Assembly (NCBI GenBank): GCA_016703895.1
Contig: JADJBE010000002.1
Span: 1 to 64,000, forward strand
Reading direction: 5' to 3'
Origin: Pseudomonadota bacterium
GTDB taxonomy: Bacteria; Pseudomonadota; Gammaproteobacteria; Steroidobacterales; Steroidobacteraceae
DNA: 64,000 bases
Below the pieces are notes generated by a model, which ran no database searches, was not told where the DNA came from, and saw only the letters and a list, made by a program, of their open reading frames with translations. Positions 54,059 through 61,714 of the stretch are shown here, piece after piece; the stretch's first letter is position 1, and each line of letters opens with the position of its first letter. The position numbers and the translations under genes are program-made.

Positions 54059-56565
54059 ATGAACTTTACAATCTCACAGGTCTCGCTCGTCTGGCGCAAT
54101 TTCGGTCGCTGGAGCGCTGTCGTGCTAACTGCCGCAGTGCTGGCGGCCTGCTCCAACGGTGGTGTACCCACCGAAGAGAACCAGGTGACGCAGGCAGCGC
54201 CCGTGGCCGACTACACGGGCCCGGCGCCGGCAAATGCGGACGTGCAGGCATTCAAACTGGCCCTATGGGATAACGTCAAAGCCAACAATCGTTGCGGCAG
54301 CTGTCACAACGCTGGCGGTCAGCCGCCGATGTTTGCGCGTAACGACGACGTAAATCTGGCCTATCAGGCGGCCAACACCATTGCCAATCTCTCACAGCCT
54401 GACCAGTCGCGGCTCGTGACCAAGGTTGTGAGCGGCCATAACTGCTGGTTGTCGAGTGCCGCGGCGTGCGGCGACATCATGACAACCTGGATCCGCAATT
54501 GGGCGGGCGCGACCGCTGGCGGCGGCAATGTGATCGCTTTGCAGGCACCGGATATCAAGGACGTCGGTGCGAGCCGTACGTTCCCCGCCGATTCTGCATT
54601 GTTTGCCGCGACGATCTACCCGCTGCTGCGCACCGTGACGGCAACGGCAAACGGTACTCCCAACTGCGCGCGTTGCCACGCGTCGAGCGCCGCGACGCCG
54701 CAGGCACCGTTTTTTGCTGGCAACGATGTTGACGCTGCCTACGCCGCGGTGAAGGCGCAGGTCAATCTCGATACGCCCTCCGCCTCGCGTCTGGTCGTGC
54801 GACTGCGCGACGAGTTCCACAACTGCTGGACCGATTGCGGTACGGCAGCCACGGAGATGCTGAACCGCGTGACCGCCTTTCAGCAGGGCATTCCTCTCAC
54901 TCAGGTAGACCCGTCCTTGGTCATTTCCAAAGCTCTGACGCTGTACGACGGCACTGTGGCGGCCGGCGGCAACCGCTACGACAGCAATGTCATTGCGTTG
55001 TATGAGTTCAAGACCGGCAAGGGCAACACGATCTTCGATACCTCGGGCGTGGAACCCGCGCTCAACTTGACGATGTCGGGCGACATCACGTGGGTCGGCG
55101 GCTGGGGCGTGAATATCAAGCCGACCGGCAAGGCCCAGGTACAGCTACCAACTCGAAGAAGCTGGCTGATCTCATCAAGTCGACGGGTGAGTTCTCGATG
55201 GAAGTCTGGTTGGTCAATGGCAACGTGGCACAGGAAGACGCCAATATCGTCAGTTACTCCGCGGGTGCGATGGCGCGCAACGCAACGCTGCGTCAGCGTG
55301 AGTATCAATACGAAGCACTGACGCGCAGCGATCAGACTGGCGCCAACGGTGATCCCAGCATGTTGACACGCGCAGCTGACGAAGACGCCCAGGCGTCATT
55401 GCAACATGTCGTGCTGACCTATAGCCCGGTCGGCGGACGGCGGTTGTTTGTCAATGGTCGCGATACTGGCGACGTCGACGCGCAAGGTGGCGGCAGTCTG
55501 CGTGACTGGGACGATACTTTCGCGCTGGTGCTCGGTAACGAGACGTCCAACAATCGTCAGTGGACCGGCATCATGCGACTCGCGGCGGTGCATAGCCGGG
55601 CGTTGACGCCTGAGCAGATCCTGCAGAATTTTGAGGCCGGCGTGGGCGAGCGCTACTTCCTGTTGTTCAACGTCAGCCATCTGGTCGACGTGCCGCAGGC
55701 TTACCTGATGTTTGAGGCGAGTCAGCTCGACAGCTACGGCTATCTGTTCGAGAAGCCGACGTTCATTAGCCTGGACGGCAGCGCGCAGGTGCCAAACATT
55801 CCGCTCGCCGGCATTCGCCTTGGCGTGAATGGTGTCGAAGCCAAGTCTGGCCAAGCCTACGTGCCGCTGAATGTGACGGTCGACGCGTCTAACTATGTGG
55901 CCGGCGCCGGTCAGAAGTTCACCGATCACGGCACCGTGGTGCCGGTGGAGAAGGGCGCAGAATCAGACCTCTTCTTCTTGTCCTTCGAACAGATTGGTAG
56001 CCATTCCCACGCCCGTACCGAAGGCCCACCGGTGGTCGCCGATCCGGTACCGGATGCGTTGATCCCGGCCGAGTCGGATATTGGTCTCAGAACTTTCGAT
56101 GAACTCAATATGAGCTTGTCGAACATCACGGGCGTTCCGGTCACCAATCCGGCGGTGATGGGCACCTACCAACTCGTCAAGCAGGCGCTACCGACTACAG
56201 AGAAGCTAGGGACGTTCGGACCGGCGCAGCAGACTGGCGTCGCGCAGCTTGCGATCCAGTACTGCAATCAGATGGTTCAGGATGACACGCGTCGCGACAA
56301 CTTCTTCGGCGCGATCAATCTCGGCACGCCAGCGTCGAGCTTCTTCGCGGGTCCAGGCCGCAATCAGGTGATCAACGCCTTGCTCGCCAAAGGTTCCGGC
56401 ACCGGGCTCGCGACCCAGCCTAATAACGAGATTGCGACCGAGCTGAACGCCTTGATCGATCGTCTGACCGCGGGCGCCGCGGGCTCGCAAGCCGGCCGAA
56501 CGGCCGTCGTCATCACGGCCAGTTGCGCCACCGTATTGGGCAGCGCCGCCACACTCGTGCAGTAG
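54059..56565 (+). pseudogene. dihaem LamG-domain lipoprotein, one-base frameshift
   Basis: This protein of 835 residues (repaired) has a lipoprotein signal (VLTAAVLAAC), two haem-c motifs, CGSCH at residue 79 and CARCH at 203, each within a matching repeat ending in HNCW. A LamG/ConA-like domain follows (ALYEFKTGKGNTIFDTSG, STGEFSMEVWLV, RRLFVNGRDTGDV, GIMRLAAVHSRALTPEQI), then a C-terminal region with CNQMVQ. One G is missing at 55138-55139: GKAQVQLPT should read GKAQGTATNSKKLADL. The two halves share the frame-restored centre, so one gene was intended. Confidence 0.8.
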
Positions 56566-56585
56566 TTTTCGAGGAGCACACGACC

Positions 56586-58190
56586 ATGATCATCCGTAAG
56601 AAAGGCCCTCGGCAGCTCGCACTGGATGAACCGATCCGGCATCAGGACAGCCACAAGCGGCCGGTCACACGGCGTGACTTCATCGGTCAGGGCATGCGCG
56701 CAGGTCCTGCGGTCATCGCCGCGCCATCGCTGCTGGCCATGTTGTTAGGACCGGAGGCTGCACGCGCTGCACTATCGCCCGATCTTTACGCCTTGACCTT
56801 GCCAGCTGAGTGCAACATTCAGCAGGGCGCCGGCAAGATTCCCTTCATCGCGTTCGATCTTGCCGGTGGCGCCAATCTGACTGGTTCGGAGGCCTTGATC
56901 GGCGGCCCTGGCGGACCACTCGATTTTCTCACGACGGGCGGGTATGCGCGCCTGGGTCTGCCCGGCGACATGGTGCCGAACGCCGCGAATGCGGCGAGTC
57001 CCAGCAACGATTTCATCAACCAGGAATTCGGTCTGCCATGGCACTCCGACGGCGCCATGTTGCGCGGCATGTTGCTGGCGACGGCTGCGCCGACACGCGC
57101 ATTCACCAACGGCGCCACGATTCCCGCGCGATCCGAGAACGACACGGGTAACAATCCGCACAACCCGATGTACGGCATCAACAAGGCGGGCGCCGACGGC
57201 GGGCTGCTGACGCTGATCGGCTCCAGTTCGTCCGATTCCGGTGGCAATTCGATGGCGCCAGTGATGATGATCGATCCGGCCAAGCGCCCCACCAAAGTCG
57301 ATCGGGCGACCGACGTGACGGGTCTGGTTGATACCGGTGAACTCGGCTCCTTATTCGCCAACTCTGACGATGCCATCGCAGTTCTGGAGTCCATCACGCG
57401 CGTCAGTCATCGCAAGCTGGATCTGGCGGCCATGGATACCAAGCTGGCAGCGAACGAGGCCGCGGCACTCAAAAAGCTAGTGCGTTGCGGTTATCTAAAG
57501 TCAGCGGATCTGGCGGATCGATTCCGCAGTCCTGCCGCACTCAATCCTGACCTCGATCCGGATATCGTCGGCCCGGCCGGCATCTGGACGCAGGCCGAGT
57601 ACGCCGGCGACGGTGAGTTTCGCAAGACCGCCGCCGTCATGAAAATGATCGTCGAGGGCTACGCTGGGGCTGGCACCGTCACGATGGGCGGCTATGACTA
57701 CCATGGTCAAGGTCGCGCCACCGGCGAGCTGCGAAATTTCCGCGCCGGTCGTTGCATCGGTGCCTGTCTGGAGTACGCGGCTCGCAAGGGTAAACCGTTG
57801 ATGATCTATATCTTCAGCGACGGCGCCCTGTCGGCCAACACGACAATGGACAATAGCGCCGACGGCCGCGGCAAGTTCATGTGGTCGAGTGATAACCAGA
57901 GTACGGCAGCATCGATCATGCTGGTCTACAACCCAGGCGGTCGGGCGCAACTACGCGTGCCGGGTCGCCAGCAAATCGGCAATTTCAGTCCCGACGGGTC
58001 AGTCGTCACGAGTTCTAGCCCTGCCGCCAATTCAGTCAATCTGCTGGTGGAGACGGTCGTCCTTAATTACATGGCGCTGCATGGCGAAGAGGGGCAGTTC
58101 AGTGCGCGCTTTCCACAGAACGGCCTGGGTGGCACACAGCTACGCGATAGTTTGACGATGTTCGCGCCGGTCGTTAACGGCCGGATCTGA
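56586..58190 (+). CDS. Tat-exported DUF1501-like protein
   Basis: The 534-residue protein has a twin-arginine signal: VTRRDFIGQG followed by a hydrophobic stretch, PAVIAAPSLLAMLLGPEAARA. The mature part has features of the DUF1501/sulfatase-like group: FIAFDLAGGANLTGSEALIGG, TMGGYDYHGQGRATGELRNF and MIYIFSDGALSAN. Such proteins are often encoded beside haem or LamG proteins in Planctomycetes, as here. The Tat route implies folding and perhaps cofactor loading in the cytoplasm. I chose ATG 56586, preceded by GAGGAG; the frame is open to 56523. Confidence 0.8.
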   Translation: MIIRKKGPRQLALDEPIRHQDSHKRPVTRRDFIGQGMRAGPAVIAAPSLLAMLLGPEAARAALSPDLYALTLPAECNIQQGAGKIPFIAFDLAGGANLTGSEALIGGPGGPLDFLTTGGYARLGLPGDMVPNAANAASPSNDFINQEFGLPWHSDGAMLRGMLLATAAPTRAFTNGATIPARSENDTGNNPHNPMYGINKAGADGGLLTLIGSSSSDSGGNSMAPVMMIDPAKRPTKVDRATDVTGLVDTGELGSLFANSDDAIAVLESITRVSHRKLDLAAMDTKLAANEAAALKKLVRCGYLKSADLADRFRSPAALNPDLDPDIVGPAGIWTQAEYAGDGEFRKTAAVMKMIVEGYAGAGTVTMGGYDYHGQGRATGELRNFRAGRCIGACLEYAARKGKPLMIYIFSDGALSANTTMDNSADGRGKFMWSSDNQSTAASIMLVYNPGGRAQLRVPGRQQIGNFSPDGSVVTSSSPAANSVNLLVETVVLNYMALHGEEGQFSARFPQNGLGGTQLRDSLTMFAPVVNGRI

Positions 58191-58487
58191 TTCGCCGGTG
58201 CTGCCGGCCGGCCGCAGCAGGCGCGCCAGCCGTGAGGCAATCGACGGCTGTCGCGGTCTACCGACGCCCGCGTCGCGTCGTGGACACAGAAATGTGCGTT
58301 GTGTCATGCGCTTACGCGAACAAGCGCGACGCCGCTTCATTGACATTGTTAAACTCCCCGTGCGACTTTTGTGAGGCTGACGAAGGCTCTTCTGTCGCGC
58401 ACGGTCCAAGGACTGCGACCAGTGGCGCGGTCGCGAGCGTGCTTGCATCTTTTTCGGTTATGTTTTTGAAGAAGCGAAGGACTCGGC
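58191..58487. other. intergenic region with hairpin and promoter-like box
   Basis: Nearly 300 bases without a supportable gene. A GC-rich imperfect palindrome, TGCTGC(CGGCCGGCC)GCAGCA, at 58199-58219 just after the DUF1501-like stop could end transcription, although no T-run follows. TTGACA at 58340-58345 is a perfect -35 box, but the -10 17 bases on is poor. The downstream thioredoxin-like/TPR genes may thus start their own transcript here. Confidence 0.5.
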
Positions 58488-59030
58488 TTGGTGGGGCAGC
58501 GATATCCATTTTCGGCGCACGTGGCGCGGTGGTCCGGGAGTTTGCTCCTGGTCCTGCTGGCGTGCAGCGTGTTCGCGTTTCGTGCACATGCCGATGACGC
58601 CGCGATGCTGGGTGAGGTTGCCCCGGATTTCGCCGCTAAAGCGCTGTCCGGACAGAACGTTCGGCTGTCCGAATATCGCGGCGATGTGGTTGTGGTCGCG
58701 TTTTGGAGCGGCCGCTGCAACGTCTGTCGCGGGCAGCTCGAGGCCTTGGAGCGCATTACCCAGACGTATCGCAATACGGGTTTGGTAGTCGTGAGTATCA
58801 ATCTTGACGCGAACGAAGAGCGGGCGCGGGATTTTGCCAATGGGCTGAATGTCAGCTACCCGCTGGTCGTCGAAGCCCGTGACGCCATTGGGCGCGATTA
58901 TCAGGTGAACGTGTTACCAACGGTGGTCATGATCGATCGAGCGGGCAAGATCCGCTTCGTGCGGCGCGACTGGCGTCGTTTGGATGAGGCCGACTACGTG
59001 CGCGCGCTGCGCCCGTTACTCGACGAATGA
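58488..59030 (+). CDS. TlpA/thioredoxin-like exported protein (second copy)
   Basis: The 180-residue thioredoxin-fold protein has an N-terminal hydrophobic segment (SLLLVLLAC, a possible lipobox at Cys26), then a CNVC active site at Cys77-Cys80 (FWSGRCNVCRG) and the cis-Pro loop VLPTVVMIDRAGKI. The changed CxxC differs from the WCGPC of the copy at 47827, so the redox potential or partner probably differs. The start is TTG 58488 or GTG 58491. Its stop overlaps the next reading frame. Confidence 0.82.
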   Translation: MVGQRYPFSAHVARWSGSLLLVLLACSVFAFRAHADDAAMLGEVAPDFAAKALSGQNVRLSEYRGDVVVVAFWSGRCNVCRGQLEALERITQTYRNTGLVVVSINLDANEERARDFANGLNVSYPLVVEARDAIGRDYQVNVLPTVVMIDRAGKIRFVRRDWRRLDEADYVRALRPLLDE

Positions 59031-59062
59031 CGCAAACGCAGAATTTGGAAGCGGAACAATTT

Positions 59063-59713
59063 ATGAGCAAACGTATCACGGCGTTCAGGGTTCTCTTGCT
59101 GGCGAACGCTTTGTCGCTGACAACGGCTTTCGCGCAGACGCCCGAGGCGCCGGACGTCGTCGCACCGACGCAGATGCAGGCCGAAGCGGCGAGCGCGCCC
59201 GTTGCAGAGGCACCAGCTCCTGACACACCGGCTGCAGACGCGGCCGTGGCGGCCACCGCAGTCGATACGCGAGGTCTCGACGAACAAATCCAGGCATTGA
59301 AGAAAGACGTCGTCGATCTAAACAAAGACCTGTTCATGCTCGAAGAAGAGCTCCTTTTCCCGGCGAATACCCAGGTCGCCGTGTTCATATCCATGGATGT
59401 AGGCGAGTTCTTTGCGCTCGATTCCGTGCAGCTCAAGATCGACAACCGCGAGGTTTCGAATTACCTCTATACGCCGCGTGAGGCCGAGGCTTTGCTCAAA
59501 GGCGGCGTGCATCGGATCTACGTCGGCAATCTCAAGGTTGGCAAGCACGAATTGGTAGCGTTGTTCTCTGGCAAGGGCCCGAACGAACGCGACTATCGCC
59601 GCGGCGCCAACCTGCGGTTCGAAAAAAGTGTCGGCGCGAAGTATCTCGAGCTTAAGATCACCGACCGGCAGCGCCGCGCGCAGCCCGAGTTCGCGATCAA
59701 GGACTGGGAATAA
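59063..59713 (+). CDS. uncharacterised exported protein with Ala/Pro-rich and coiled-coil parts
   Basis: The 216-residue protein has a signal peptide (FRVLLLANALSLTTAFAQ), an Ala/Pro/Glu-rich linker, a coiled coil (LDEQIQALKKDVVDLNKDLFMLEEELLF), then a compact beta domain (TQVAVFISMDVGEFFALDSVQLKIDNREVSNYLY, GVHRIYVGNLKVGKHELVALF). I recall homologues in databases being mislabelled as regulators; nothing in it binds DNA. I chose ATG 59063 for the signal peptide; the frame is open to 59027. It leads into the TPR genes. Confidence 0.68.
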   Translation: MSKRITAFRVLLLANALSLTTAFAQTPEAPDVVAPTQMQAEAASAPVAEAPAPDTPAADAAVAATAVDTRGLDEQIQALKKDVVDLNKDLFMLEEELLFPANTQVAVFISMDVGEFFALDSVQLKIDNREVSNYLYTPREAEALLKGGVHRIYVGNLKVGKHELVALFSGKGPNERDYRRGANLRFEKSVGAKYLELKITDRQRRAQPEFAIKDWE

Positions 59714-59722
59714 CGCCCCACC

Positions 59723-61714
59723 ATGCGTCTATCGCGCGCCTTGTTAGTGATGGCTGGCCTGTTCGCGGGAGTGGCAAGTGCGGCCGAGGTTGAGACCGGC
59801 AAGCTGGCGCCAACGGTCGTTCGTGATCTGCATTACGGCGACGCGCTGTTCTATTTCTACCAGGGCGAGGATTTCGAGGCGCTGACGCGCCTGAACGCCT
59901 ACCGACAATGGGCTCGCACGCCCAACCATGACGCCGAGGGTGAGCTGCTGCTCGGCGGTCTGTATCTGTCGCTCGGCATGCACAACGAGGCGGGCCAGCG
60001 TTTTGAGCGCCTGCTGACTCAGAATATTCCGGCCGACGTGCGCAATCGCGCCTGGTTTTACCTTGGCAAGATCTGGTATGCGCGTGGTTATCTTGAGCGG
60101 GCCGAGCGCGCGATTCGCTCGATCGAAGGCGTGCTGACGCCAGAGCTCGAGGCCGAGCGCCTGCATCTGCTGGCAAACACGCTCATGCGGCAAGAGCGGT
60201 TCGATGAGGCTATCGCGCTGCTGAACTCTTGGCGCGCACGCGACGGCCAGCGCGACTGGCTGGCGTACGCCGAGTTCAATCTCGGCGTGGCCTTGATCCG
60301 CAAGGGACTGGTTAGCGAGGCGGATCCGATCCTGACGCGGGTTGGGCTCCTGGAGAGCGGCCGGCGCGAGCTACGCGCGCTGCGCGATCGCGCCAATCTG
60401 GCGCTTGGCTACGCGTACATCCAGGCCGAGCAGGCGAGCAAGGCGCGCGTGCCGCTCGAGCGTGTGCGCCTCAATGGTCCCTATACCACCAAGGCATTGT
60501 TAGGTGTCGGTTGGGCCGACGCCGCCGACGGCGAGTTTGAACGCGCTTTGACGCCCTGGCTCGAGTTACGGGATCGCAATTTGCTTGATGCCGCCGTCCA
60601 GGAATCGTATTTGGCTATCCCGTATGCGTTTCGCAAACTGAACGCGAATGCGCAGGCGGCGGAGAGCTATGAGATCGCGTTGCGTTCGTTCGCCGAGGAG
60701 TCTGGTCGACTAGACGCGTCGATCGCGAAAATACGTGATGAACAGCTCCTCGACCAGTTCGTCGCCAAGGATGACCAGCAGCAGTACGGCTGGTTCTGGT
60801 CGTTGCGGCAGGTGCCAGATGCACCCGAGTCGCGCTATTTGTACGCCTTGTTGGCGAGCCACGATTTTCAGGAAGGTCTGAAGAATTATCGTGATCTCGG
60901 CTATTTGAGCTCTACTTTGCTGCGTTGGGATGACAGTATCGAGGCGTACGACGACATGATCGATACGCGCGAGCGGGCCTTTGCCCAGCGGTTGCCGCGG
61001 GCCGATGCGCTACTGGCGAGCGGGGCGGTCGACTCGCTGCGTGCGCGGCGTGATCAGGTTGCCAGTGAGCTGACGCGTATCGAGCAGTCCAAAGACGTGG
61101 CGGCGCTTGGTACGACAGACCAACGCGACCAATGGGCGCGGATTCAGCGCGTGGAAGCGGCGCTCGCTACGCTGCCTAACGATGCGGACAACGACGAATT
61201 ACGTGCCAAAGCACGCCTCGTCAAGGGTGCACTGTTTTGGCAGCTCGATGAAGCCTTCAAGGCGCGGGCGTGGAATCAGCGTCGCACGCTGCGGGATCTG
61301 GACCAAGCGCTGCGCGAAGCTGACAATCGCTGGATTCGCGTCGAGAAGGCCCGCACCAGCGCGCCCACTAACACGGGTGAGTTCGCGGCGCGTGTGCAAG
61401 CACTCAAGGAGCGACTCGACGGCTTGACGGTGCGACTGGTCGACATGCAAGCACAGCAGAATGACTTGCTCGAGCGGCTTGCCATCGAACAGCTCGAGCA
61501 ACAAAAGGGCCGCTTGGCGACCTATAGCGTCCAGGCTCGATTCGAGCTGGCGGCAATTTATGACGGTATCGCGAGCCAAGCACCGGCCCGTTCAGAGGGT
61601 GGCGCGGCGAGCGAGGCGCCGGACGAGTCATCTGGCGGCAGTGAGTCGCAAGGTCCAGTCGGCTCTTCGGACGAGACCGCGCAGCCGCAGACTTTGCCCG
61701 GGGGACGTTCGTGA
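59723..61714 (+). CDS. exported tetratricopeptide-repeat protein with coiled coil
   Basis: The 663-residue protein has a signal peptide (LLVMAGLFAGVASA) and helix-pair repeats through most of its length (GELLLGGLYLSLGMHNEAGQRFE, YAEFNLGVALIRKGLVSEADPIL, LALGYAYIQAEQASKARVPLE). A coiled coil occupies residues ~545-610 (VQALKERLDGLTVRLVDMQAQ) and a disordered Ser/Gly/Glu tail ends the protein. The pattern fits a periplasmic scaffold. Its stop overlaps the GTG of the next TPR gene. Order and size recall GltD-type proteins of gliding machines, an inference only. Confidence 0.78.
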   Translation: MRLSRALLVMAGLFAGVASAAEVETGKLAPTVVRDLHYGDALFYFYQGEDFEALTRLNAYRQWARTPNHDAEGELLLGGLYLSLGMHNEAGQRFERLLTQNIPADVRNRAWFYLGKIWYARGYLERAERAIRSIEGVLTPELEAERLHLLANTLMRQERFDEAIALLNSWRARDGQRDWLAYAEFNLGVALIRKGLVSEADPILTRVGLLESGRRELRALRDRANLALGYAYIQAEQASKARVPLERVRLNGPYTTKALLGVGWADAADGEFERALTPWLELRDRNLLDAAVQESYLAIPYAFRKLNANAQAAESYEIALRSFAEESGRLDASIAKIRDEQLLDQFVAKDDQQQYGWFWSLRQVPDAPESRYLYALLASHDFQEGLKNYRDLGYLSSTLLRWDDSIEAYDDMIDTRERAFAQRLPRADALLASGAVDSLRARRDQVASELTRIEQSKDVAALGTTDQRDQWARIQRVEAALATLPNDADNDELRAKARLVKGALFWQLDEAFKARAWNQRRTLRDLDQALREADNRWIRVEKARTSAPTNTGEFAARVQALKERLDGLTVRLVDMQAQQNDLLERLAIEQLEQQKGRLATYSVQARFELAAIYDGIASQAPARSEGGAASEAPDESSGGSESQGPVGSSDETAQPQTLPGGRS

